Shown here piece by piece: positions 27,763 through 37,300 of a stretch of 64,000 bases of DNA (its first letter is position 1; every line of letters begins with the position of its first letter). Source of the stretch: Xanthomonas nasturtii (GTDB lineage Bacteria; Pseudomonadota; Gammaproteobacteria; Xanthomonadales; Xanthomonadaceae). The stretch lies in contig NZ_LYMI01000007.1 of NCBI RefSeq assembly GCF_001660815.1, forward strand, positions 1 to 64,000, read 5' to 3'. Position numbers and translations under genes: made by a program. The notes under the pieces are model-generated. The model was given only the letters and a program-made list of their open reading frames with translations, was not told the origin of the DNA and ran no database searches.

Positions 27763-29976
27763 TTAGGCCTTGTTGATCGCCAACCGGGTGGTGCTGTCTG
27801 CCGGTGCAGTGGTAACCGCCATCGCCGCAGCACGCAGCTTGGGCAACAGGCGCAGGGTCAACGCTAACTGGTCGCGCACCAGGCGCTGCTTGGGCGGTAG
27901 TTGCACGGCGTGTTGTTCCAGCGCCTCGGCGGTGGCCACTTCTTCGGTTTCGTCGTGCACCGGCAACGGTTGGCGTTCGCGCAAGGCGGTGGCGATTTCG
28001 CCCAGCGCGCGCTGCAGGTAGTCGCCGGCCTGCGCGATGCTGGGGTCGTGTTCGCCATCGAGTGCGGCACGGTGCGCGCCCAGTGCAGACAGATAGCCGA
28101 GCAAGGTGTTGGACAGCGCCAGGAAGCGGAAACCTGCATCCAGATTGCGCCGATAGCGGCCCGGTTCGCGCAGCATGTTGGACAGCGCAACCGACAACGC
28201 GGCATCGGCGTTGTGCATGTCGCGGCGTGCGATGCGGTAGGGCAGATCGTCGCGCATGCCGCTGGCGTACTGCTCCAGCACCTGGGCCAGATAACGCGCG
28301 CAACTGGCCAGCACCGTGGCCATCACCTGGTTGAGGCGGCGGCCCTGCCAGTCCGGCAGGATCAGGAACGAGGCGGCCGCGGCAATGGCGCAACCGATCA
28401 GCGTGTCGATCAGGCGCGGCCAGATCAGCACGAAACCATCGCCGAGCAGGTTGAAGCAGAACAGCGCCATCACCGTGATGCCGGCGGTGGCGAGCATGTA
28501 GCGATCGGTGCGGGTGATGAAGAAAATCAGCGCAGCGGCCAGCGCCAGCAGCAGCTGCACTTCGGTGCCGGGGAACAGTTGCATCAGCGCCCAGGTGGCG
28601 ACCAGGCCGATCAGGGTGCCGGCGATGCGTTGCACCAGCCGCAGGCGGGTGGCGCCGTAGTTGGGCCGGCACACGAACGCGGTGGTGAGCAGGATCCAGT
28701 AGCCGTTGTCGGCATGGATGGATTGCATGATGGCGTAGCCGACTACCAGCGCGATGGCCATGCGCAGGCCATGGCGAAACAGCACCGAGCCGGGCGTGAG
28801 TTGCTGGCCCAGGCGTGCGGCCATTTCGCGCAAGGTGTGCGGCGAGGAGTCGCGCAGCCGGGTGTCGAGGTTATCGCTGGTGGAATCGGATTGCGCCGCC
28901 TCCGACAGCTTGCGTTCGATGCTCTGCAGGTTGGTCACCAGCAATTCCAGCGCACCGAGCAGGCGCGCCAGCGCAGGGTCGGCACGCGCGTGCAGGTAGT
29001 CCAGCGATTGACGCAGGTCTTCGGTGGCCAGGCGGCTGTTGTCGCCGTAATCGAACGGTTGGCGCAGGCGGATCGCCTCGCCCAACGCCGCGCAGGCCTT
29101 GCCCTGCAATGCGAGCAGGCGCTGGCAGCGGTACAGCACATCGCTGTGGAAGAACGCGTCGGTCAGCGCTTCATACGGATAGTGCGAGGAGCTGGCGCGC
29201 TCGTGGAATTCCTGCGCCATGTAATACAGCCGGAAATACAGGCCCGATTGCACGCCCGGCCGCCCCGAGCGGCCGAAGCGGCTCATGATCGCGGTCTTGG
29301 CGGCGTTGAGTGCGCCGACCACCTTGGCATTCTGCTCGGCCAGTGCCAGCCGGCGCGCATGCAGGTCGCTCTGGCGCACCGGTTCGAACAGATCGGCCTT
29401 GAGCTTGAGGTAGCGGCCCAGCTCGAAAAACAGCCGCGCCAACCGCTCGCGCACCGGGCGGTTGGCGAACAGGATGGTCCACAGGATCGACAGCACGCCG
29501 TACCAGGTGGCGCCGATCAACAGCAGCGCCGCGCCGTGCCAGGCGATCAATGGATCGTGGCTGCCGTGCTGATCCATGCCGATCATGGCGTAGATCGACA
29601 AGGCCACCGTGGCCTGCGCGATCGAGGCATAGCGCTCGCCCAGCGCGCCGAGCAGGGTCAACGAAAAGGTCGCCAACGCCATGCCGATCACGAACGGCAG
29701 CGGGTACGGAAACAGCAGCACCACCGCAGCCGCGGCGGCGGCGAAGCACAGCAAGGAGAGCAGCACCGACTTGATGCGGCCCAGCCAGTTGTCGTCGGTT
29801 TCGGCAATGGCGCTGGCGATCGCGCCCAGGAACAGCGCCGGCACCGCAGTGAGCTGCTGCCAGTGCCAGCACACGCCCATCGCCACCGCCAGCGCGATGA
29901 ACACGCGCAGGCCATAGCTGGCCTTTTCATGGGCCCACAAGCGGCTAAGGCGGGTTTCGAAGGAGGGAGTGGCCAC
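27763..29976 (-). CDS. YccS-like FUSC-family inner-membrane protein
   Basis: The 737-residue protein shows the duplicated architecture of YccS/FUSC proteins: a block of about six membrane helices (residues 20-170), a long cytoplasmic helical region, a second helix block (405-540) and a C-terminal cytoplasmic domain. IASAIAETDDNWLGRIKSVLL and GYWILLTTAFVCRPNYGATR are the paired family motifs. Related proteins export aromatic acids (AaeB) or fusaric acid; the role of YccS itself is unknown. Confidence 0.88.
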   Translation of the reverse strand: MATPSFETRLSRLWAHEKASYGLRVFIALAVAMGVCWHWQQLTAVPALFLGAIASAIAETDDNWLGRIKSVLLSLLCFAAAAAAVVLLFPYPLPFVIGMALATFSLTLLGALGERYASIAQATVALSIYAMIGMDQHGSHDPLIAWHGAALLLIGATWYGVLSILWTILFANRPVRERLARLFFELGRYLKLKADLFEPVRQSDLHARRLALAEQNAKVVGALNAAKTAIMSRFGRSGRPGVQSGLYFRLYYMAQEFHERASSSHYPYEALTDAFFHSDVLYRCQRLLALQGKACAALGEAIRLRQPFDYGDNSRLATEDLRQSLDYLHARADPALARLLGALELLVTNLQSIERKLSEAAQSDSTSDNLDTRLRDSSPHTLREMAARLGQQLTPGSVLFRHGLRMAIALVVGYAIMQSIHADNGYWILLTTAFVCRPNYGATRLRLVQRIAGTLIGLVATWALMQLFPGTEVQLLLALAAALIFFITRTDRYMLATAGITVMALFCFNLLGDGFVLIWPRLIDTLIGCAIAAAASFLILPDWQGRRLNQVMATVLASCARYLAQVLEQYASGMRDDLPYRIARRDMHNADAALSVALSNMLREPGRYRRNLDAGFRFLALSNTLLGYLSALGAHRAALDGEHDPSIAQAGDYLQRALGEIATALRERQPLPVHDETEEVATAEALEQHAVQLPPKQRLVRDQLALTLRLLPKLRAAAMAVTTAPADSTTRLAINKA

Positions 29977-30218
29977 GGTCTCTACAAGGCAGGGTGCCCG
30001 GGCATTATTGCCGCAGCCCGGCGCCGCCGGTGTGGACGGCGGCTAGTTCTTTGTCAGTAGGGCGGCGATTGTGCGGATTGGAGCCGATTGCGCGACGACG
30101 GTGCCTGCGCTGCAGCCCGACAGCACGTGCCTGCGCGCAGCCGCGTGAGCTGCGCGTCCGGCCAACTGCACGGGCATGTATCGCGCTTGACGACCTTGCA
30201 AGGTGTGGTTGCGAGTGC

Positions 30219-31514
30219 TCAGCTCTGTGCGTCGCGCTCGCGGGCGATCGCGCGCCAGCCGATGTCGCTGCGCTGGAAGGCGTTGGGCCAGTGGATCGGC
30301 TGCAGGCCGGCGTAGGCGGTGCGCTGCGCGTCCAGCACGCTGTCGCCGAGCGCGGCAACGCACAGCACGCGACCGCCGGCGCTGATCACCTGCCCATCGG
30401 CATTCAACGCGGTGCCGGCATGGAAGGCCTTGGCGTTGGCCGGCACTGCGTCCAGGCCAGTGATGACCTCGCCGGTGACCGGGGTTTCGGGATACGGCCT
30501 GGCGGCGATGACCACGCCCAGCGACGGGCGCGGGTCCCACTTTGCTTGCGCGCTGTCGAGCTTGCCGTCAATGGCCGCGTCGAGCAGATCGACCAGATCC
30601 GACTGCAGGCGCAGCATCACCGGCTGGGTTTCCGGGTCGCCGAAGCGCACGTTGAACTCGATCACCTTGGGCGCGCCATGCGCATCGATCATCAGCCCGG
30701 CATAGAGAAAACCGTTGAACGGCACGCCGTCGGCAATCATGCCTTGTACGGTCGGCTCGACCACTTCGCGCATCACCCGCGCATGCACCTCGGGTGTGAC
30801 CACCGGGGCTGGTGAGTAGGCGCCCATGCCGCCGGTATTCGGGCCGGTGTCGCCATCGCCCACACGCTTGTGGTCCTGGCTGGTGGCCATCGGCAGGGCG
30901 TGTGTGCCGTCGACCACGGAAATGAAACTGGCTTCTTCGCCGTCGAGAAATTCCTCGATCACCACGCGTGCACCGGCATCGCCGAACGCATTGCCCGAGA
31001 GCATGTCGCGCACCGCGTCTTCGGCTTCGGCCAATGTCATCGCCACGATCACGCCCTTGCCGGCTGCCAGGCCATCGGCCTTGACCACGATCGGCGCGCC
31101 CCTCTCGCGCACATAGGCCAGCGCCGCGTCCACTTCCGTGTGCACCGCGTAATACGCAGTGGGAATGCCATGACGCGCAAGAAAATCCTTTGCGAAGGCC
31201 TTGCTGCCTTCCAGCTGCGCGGCCTTGGCGGTGGGCCCGAAGATGCGCAACCCGGCGGCGTGGAAGCGGTCGACCACGCCCAGCACCAGCGGCACTTCCG
31301 GCCCGACCACGGTGAGCGCGACGGCTTCGCGCTGCGCCAGTGCGAGCAGGCCATCGAGATCGTCGACCTTGATCGCGACATTGCGGCACTTGGCCTCGGT
31401 AGCGGTGCCGGCATTGCCTGGCGCCACGAGGACCTCGCTCACGCGTGCGGACTGCGCGATCTTCCAGGCCAGGGCGTGTTCGCGGCCGCCGGAGCCGATG
31501 ACAAGGATTTTCAT
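30219..31514 (-). CDS. purD: Phosphoribosylamine-glycine ligase
   Basis: The 431-residue ATP-grasp enzyme joins glycine to phosphoribosylamine in de novo purine synthesis. It starts MKILVIGSGGREHALAWK and has the ATP-grasp blocks KADGLAAGKGVIVAM, SQDHKRVGDGDTGPNTGGMG and FNVRFGDPETQ. The ATG at 31514 has no Shine-Dalgarno sequence in front of it: the upstream space is occupied by an inverted-repeat element that separates it from purH. Gene order purH-purD is standard. Confidence 0.97.
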   Translation of the reverse strand: MKILVIGSGGREHALAWKIAQSARVSEVLVAPGNAGTATEAKCRNVAIKVDDLDGLLALAQREAVALTVVGPEVPLVLGVVDRFHAAGLRIFGPTAKAAQLEGSKAFAKDFLARHGIPTAYYAVHTEVDAALAYVRERGAPIVVKADGLAAGKGVIVAMTLAEAEDAVRDMLSGNAFGDAGARVVIEEFLDGEEASFISVVDGTHALPMATSQDHKRVGDGDTGPNTGGMGAYSPAPVVTPEVHARVMREVVEPTVQGMIADGVPFNGFLYAGLMIDAHGAPKVIEFNVRFGDPETQPVMLRLQSDLVDLLDAAIDGKLDSAQAKWDPRPSLGVVIAARPYPETPVTGEVITGLDAVPANAKAFHAGTALNADGQVISAGGRVLCVAALGDSVLDAQRTAYAGLQPIHWPNAFQRSDIGWRAIARERDAQS

Positions 31515-31518
31515 TTGA

Positions 31519-31645
31519 GTGCCGGGAATGGGGAATATGGAAGAGGGAATAGCAACGTCTTTGGTTCTGCAGGCCGTACGATGTGGAGTGGCATTCAGGG
31601 AACCGCTCTGCCGATTCCCGATTCCCAACTCCCCATTCCCGGCAC
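31519..31645. repeat. Inverted-repeat element filling the purH-purD gap
   Basis: GTGCCGGGAATGGGGA at 31519-31534 is perfectly complementary to 31630-31645, and both ends continue into GGGAAT/ATTCCC heptamers. The 127-base unit fills the gap from just after the purD start codon side to one base before the purH stop codon. It has no reading frame. The same heptamer chemistry is seen in the accB/accC and groES/groEL gaps. Confidence 0.85.
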
Positions 31646-31646
31646 G

Positions 31647-33230
31647 TCAGTGCCTGAAATGCCGCACGCCGGTGAACACCATCGCGATGCCGTGTTCGTC
31701 GGCGGCGGCGATCACTTCGCCGTCGCGCATCGAGCCGCCGGGCTGGATCACCGCCTTGATGCCGGCCGCGGCGGCGGCATCGATGCCGTCGCGGAACGGG
31801 AAGAACGCGTCCGAGGCCATCACCGAGCCGGCAACGGTGAGCTTGGCTTCTTCGGCCTTGAGCGCGGCGATCTTGGCGCTGACCACGCGGCTCATCTGCC
31901 CGGCGCCGACACCGATGGTGCGGCTGTCCTTGGCGTAGACAATGGCGTTGGATTTGACGTACTTGGCCACGCGCCAGGCGAACAGCAGATCGCCCAGTTC
32001 GGCCTCGCTGGGCGCACGCTGGGTGACCACGCTCAATTCGCCCAGCGACATGCCGCGGTTGTCGGCCGACTGCATCAGCAGGCCCGAGCCGATCCGCTTG
32101 GTGTCGTAATTGTTCAAGCCATTGCCGTGCGGAATCTTGAGCACGCGCACGTTGGCTTTCTTGGTGGCGTATTCCAGCGCGCCGGCCTCGTAGTCGGGCG
32201 CGATCAGCACTTCGACGAACTGGCGGTCCAGAATGGCTTTCGCCGTCGCTGCGTCGAGGGTCTGGTTGAAGGCCAGGATGCCGCCGAACGCGCTGGTCGG
32301 GTCGGTGGCGTAGGCCAGCTCGTAGGCATCGCCGCAGGCCGCGCCCACCGCTACGCCGCAGGGGTTGGCGTGCTTGACGATCACACAGGCCGGCGCATCG
32401 AACTGACGCACGCATTCCCACGCTGCGTCCGCATCGGCCAGGTTGTTGTAGCTGAGCTCCTTGCCCTGCAACTGCTGGAAGGTGGCCAGCGTGCCCGGCA
32501 CCGGAGACAGGTCGCGGTAGAAAGCGCCGGACTGGTGCGGGTTTTCGCCGTAGCGCAGGTCCATCACCTTGATGAAATTGGAATTGATCTGCGCCGGGAA
32601 CGGGCTGCGTGTGGGCACACTTTCGGCGCTATCGGCCACTGCCGACAGATAGTTGCTGATCGCCGCGTCGTATTGCGCCACGCGGTTGAACGCGGCCACC
32701 GACAAGGCAAAGCGCTTGGCCGCCGACAGCTGGCCGTCGTTGGCGTCGAGTTCGGCCAGCAGCTCGGCGTACTGCGCCGGGTCGGTAGCCACCGCCACGC
32801 GGGCGAAGTTCTTGGCCGCGCTGCGCAGCATTGCCGGGCCGCCGATGTCGATGTTTTCCACCGCGTCGGCCAACGTGCAGTCGGCTTTGACCGTGACCGA
32901 CTCGAACGGATACAGGTTCAGCACCAGCAGGTCGATCGGCACGATGCCGTGTTCGGCCATCACCGCCTCATCGACGCCGGCGCGGCCGAGCAGGCCGCCG
33001 TGCACCAGCGGGTGCAGGGTCTTGACGCGGCCGTCCATCATTTCCGGGAAGCCGGTGAGATCGGCGACATCTTTCACCGGCAGGCCGGCCTCGCGGATCG
33101 CCTTGGCGGTGCCGCCGGTGGACAGCAGTTCGACGTTGCGCGCCACCAGCGCGCGGGCCAGGTCGATCAGGCCGGTCTTGTCGGAAACGGAGAGCAGGGC
33201 CCGGCGCACGGGCAGGAAATCAGAGGCCAT
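31647..33230 (-). CDS. purH: Bifunctional AICAR transformylase/IMP cyclohydrolase
   Basis: The 527-residue protein carries out the last two steps of IMP synthesis. The N-terminal cyclohydrolase part ([38 protein letters not shown]) covers about residues 1-200 and the transformylase part the rest ([47 protein letters not shown]). The ATG at 33230 gives the normal start. It is followed by purD across a 127-base inverted-repeat element. Confidence 0.97.
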   Translation of the reverse strand: MASDFLPVRRALLSVSDKTGLIDLARALVARNVELLSTGGTAKAIREAGLPVKDVADLTGFPEMMDGRVKTLHPLVHGGLLGRAGVDEAVMAEHGIVPIDLLVLNLYPFESVTVKADCTLADAVENIDIGGPAMLRSAAKNFARVAVATDPAQYAELLAELDANDGQLSAAKRFALSVAAFNRVAQYDAAISNYLSAVADSAESVPTRSPFPAQINSNFIKVMDLRYGENPHQSGAFYRDLSPVPGTLATFQQLQGKELSYNNLADADAAWECVRQFDAPACVIVKHANPCGVAVGAACGDAYELAYATDPTSAFGGILAFNQTLDAATAKAILDRQFVEVLIAPDYEAGALEYATKKANVRVLKIPHGNGLNNYDTKRIGSGLLMQSADNRGMSLGELSVVTQRAPSEAELGDLLFAWRVAKYVKSNAIVYAKDSRTIGVGAGQMSRVVSAKIAALKAEEAKLTVAGSVMASDAFFPFRDGIDAAAAAGIKAVIQPGGSMRDGEVIAAADEHGIAMVFTGVRHFRH

Positions 33231-34318
33231 CGGTGGGGGATGTCGTTGCGGAGCAGCCGATATTGTAGGCTGCGCCAGCGCGCGATGGGCTCGACACCTG
33301 CGCGATGGCCTTGATCCGTGTGCTGACGGGAAGCTTCCAGGCGCTGCTACGGGCGCAGGGTTGGTGGGCGCTAGAGCGCAACGGCATCGGGCGACAGCGG
33401 GTGACGACCACGTGCCGTTCGGTCGAGGTGTTCGGTTGCCAGACATGATCACGCAGATGTCGGCGAAGCGATCGCTCCACCCAAGGCTGTCTGGCACTCG
33501 GCGAGATACCTGCAATCGAACGGCCACCTGCGGTGGTGTCGTTTACTGACTGCAGCTGATGTCAGTCATGGCAGCGCGCTGCCGGCTTGCCGTAAATGCG
33601 GCAGCTGCCGCGCATGATCGACCCGGCGGAGAAGAGGAGCGCGCTGATGCAGTGAGATAAAGTCCGCGTCACAAACGCAAAATGACTGAGTGCACATCTG
33701 AAAAGCGACATTCGACCATTGCGATTAAATTGATTTGGCGGGCCAATTCACCAATAAATAATGCATTAATCACGAAAACACTTTGCTGTAAAAATCGGCG
33801 GGCTGCCGGTCTGTTCGAAAGCGAGCGATTCGCCAAATGACATAATCAAGACCAGTTCGCATATTTAGAAAAAAGTTGGAAATCTCGGCGCAACGCGCGT
33901 TTCGCGCTTCGGTATCGGAAACATGTTTTCTGCTGTGGCGACATCTGCCATGTGCTGCTGAATCACGATCTGGACTCGCTGATCTGTTGAGTTCCCTAAC
34001 GTTCAAAGGCAATGACGCTGTCGGCGAGGCGTCCACCACTACTTGCTGCAAGGGCTGCCGTGCAGGAGCCAGCCTTGCCCTCATCCTAAGCTGCGTCTTG
34101 CCGTCACGGCGATCCATGACCCTGCGATTCAAGCAAGACACCCCAGCGCACTCCGCGCCCTAGGGCGTTCCCGAAGGACCACCATTGCCGTTCCGACGCA
34201 GTCCTTGCCAGCGGGAGGATGCGTTTCGCCCGCATGGGCGTCGCTCCCATCTTTCTATCGGCGATGGCATGAACCTGACTTGCGCGGCTGTTTTAGAAAA
34301 TTCAGATGAGATTATCTT
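33231..34318. other. 1.1-kb gap upstream of the ice nucleation gene, AT-rich in the middle
   Basis: No gene is supported. From about 33660 to 33885 the composition is clearly AT-richer than the surroundings (for example ATTAAATTGATTTGG, CAATAAATAATGCATTAATC, CATATTTAGAAAAAAG), unlike the rest of the window. This suggests foreign origin or a large regulatory region for the ina gene at 34319. The purH promoter must lie near 33231-33350. Confidence 0.6.
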
Positions 34319-37300
34319 ATGAATCGTGAAAAAGTTTTGGCATTACGCACATGCACAAACAACATGTCCGATCATTGCGGATTGATCTGGCCGAAAAGCG
34401 GTCCGGTCGAATGCAGGCATTGGCAGCCTAGCGTCAAACAGGAAAATGGTTTGACCGGTTTGTTGTGGGGGCAGGGAACCAATGCGCATCTGAACATGCA
34501 TGCCGATGCGCACTGGGTGGTGTGCATGGTGGAGACCGCCGATATCATCTGGTTGGGCGAAGAGGGAATGATCAAGTTTCCCAAGGCCGACGTGGTCTAC
34601 GCCGGTAACCGTGCGGGCGCGATGAGCTGCATCGCCGCCGGCATCGAGCAACACGCGCCACCCAAACCCGAATTGCCTGACGACACGGTCATGGCTGCGG
34701 AATTCACCCCCAAGGCACCGTACGCGCAGTTCACCGCGCCTGCTGTTGAAAGCGGTCCGCATTCCACCGCGCCACTTCCATCACCGCCCAACGGCACCGA
34801 TCCCCAAGCCGCGCAGCCGTCCAATACGATCCTGCGCACCCGCGAAATCGCCACCTATGGCAGCACGCTCACCGGCGCCGATCAGAGTCAGCTGATCGCA
34901 GGCTATGGAAGCACCGAGACCGCCGGTAACGGCAGCGAGTTGATCGCCGGCTATGGCAGTACCGGCGTGGCCGGATCCGACAGCACCATCTTGGCCGGCT
35001 ATGGCAGTTCCCAGACTGCAGGAGGCGGGAGCACACTGACTGCCGGCTATGGCAGCACCCAGACCGCGCGCCAGGGCAGCGAGCTGACGGCAGGTTACGG
35101 CAGTACCGAAACCGCCGGTGCAGACAGCTCGCTGATCGCCGGCTATGGCAGCACGCAAACCTCCGGCGGCGACAGCTCGTTGACTGCCGGCTACGGCAGC
35201 ACCCAAACCGCGCGGAACGGCAGCGACCTCACCGCAGGCTACGGCAGCACCAGCACGGCGGGCACCGATAGTTCGCTGATCGCCGGCTACGGCAGCACCC
35301 AGACCTCGGGCGGAGAAAGCTCGCTGACCGCCGGCTATGGCAGCACGCAGACAGCGCAGGACGGCAGTGACCTCACCGCCGGCTATGGCAGCACGGGCAC
35401 CGCCGGTGCCGATAGCTCATTGATCGCCGGTTATGGCAGTACGCAGACATCGGGCAACGACAGCTCGCTGACGGCAGGCTACGGCAGCACCCAGACCGCC
35501 CGCACCGGCAGCGACCTCACCGCGGGTTACGGCAGCACATCCACTGCCGGTGCGGACAGCACGCTGATCGCCGGCTATGGCAGCACCCAGACCTCCGGCG
35601 GGGACAGCTCGCTCACCGCCGGCTACGGCAGCACGCAGACTGCGCGCAAAGGCAGCGATCTAACTGCCGGCTATGGCAGCACCGCAACCGCCGGTGCGGA
35701 CAGTACGCTGATCGCCGGTTATGGCAGCACCCAGACATCGGGCGGCGACAGTTCGCTGACCGCCGGCTACGGCAGCACGCAGACCGCACGCAGCGGCAGC
35801 GACCTGACCACCGGCTATGGCAGCACCTCCACGGCCGGCGCCGACAGCACATTGGTTGCAGGCTACGGCAGCACGCAGACCTCCGGCGGCGAAAGCTCGC
35901 TGACTGCCGGTTATGGAAGCACCCAGACGGCGCGAAGCGGTAGCGACCTGACCACTGGCTACGGCAGTACCTCCACGGCCGGCGCTGACAGCACCTTGAT
36001 TGCCGGTTATGGCAGTACCCAGACCTCCGGCGGGGACAGCTCCCTCACTGCGGGCTACGGCAGCACGCAAACCGCGCGCAGCGGTAGCGACCTGACCACC
36101 GGCTACGGCAGTACCTCCACGGCGGGTGCCGACAGCACCTTGATTGCCGGTTATGGCAGTACCCAGACCTCCGGCGGGGACAGCTCCCTCACTGCGGGTT
36201 ACGGCAGCACGCAAACCGCGCGCAGCGGTAGCGACCTGACCACCGGCTACGGCAGTACCTCCACGGCGGGTGCCGACAGCACCTTGATCGCCGGTTATGG
36301 CAGCACGCAGACGTCCGGTGGTGAAAGTTCGCTCACTGCGGGCTACGGCAGCACGCAAACGGCACGCAAGGGCAGCGACCTCACCACTGGCTACGGCAGC
36401 ACCTCCACGGCCGGCGCCGACAGCACCTTGATTGCCGGTTATGGCAGCACCCAGACATCGGGCGGCGACAGTTCGCTGACCGCCGGCTACGGCAGCACGC
36501 AAACCGCGCGCAAAGGCAGCGACCTCACCACCGGCTATGGCAGCACCTCCACGGCCGGTGCCGACAGCACCTTGATTGCAGGGTACGGAAGTACCCAGAC
36601 CTCCGGCGGGGAAAGTTCGCTCACTGCCGGCTACGGCAGCACGCAAACCGCACGTAAGGGCAGTGACCTCACCACCGGCTATGGCAGCACGTCGACCGCC
36701 GGTGCCGACAGCACGCTGATCGCCGGTTATGGCAGCACCCAGACCTCCGGGGGCGACAGCTCGCTCACTGCCGGCTACGGCAGCACGCAAACCGCACGTA
36801 AGGGCAGCGACCTCACCACCGGCTATGGCAGCACATCGACCGCCGGTGCCGACAGCACGCTGATCGCCGGCTATGGCAGCACCCAGACCTCCGGGGGCGA
36901 CAGCTCGCTCACTGCCGGCTATGGCAGTACGCAAACCGCACGTAAGGGCAGTGACCTCACCGCCGGTTACGGGAGCACTTCAACTGCGGGTTCTGACAGT
37001 TCGCTGATTGCCGGCTATGGCAGCACGCAGACGGCCGGCTTCAAAAGCGTCCTGACCACCGGCTACGGCAGCACCCAGACCGCGCAGGAAGGCAGCATGC
37101 TCACTGCCGGCTATGGCAGTTCGTCCACCGCCGGCTCCGACAGCTCGCTGATCGCCGGCTACGGCAGCACCCAGACGGCCGGCTTCAAAAGCATCCTCAC
37201 CGCAGGCTACGGCAGCACCCAGACCGCGCAGGAGCGCAGCACGCTCACCACCGGTTACGGCAGCACATCGACGGCAGGGCATGACAGTACGCTGATTGCC

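Noticed and set aside
27901..30060. A 719-codon plus-strand open frame opposite the YccS-like gene
   Set aside because: It is an antisense shadow with His/Gln/Arg-rich composition and no domain.
33876..34163. A 95-codon frame in the gap before ina
   Set aside because: It starts with TTG without a ribosome site and has no recognisable protein features.
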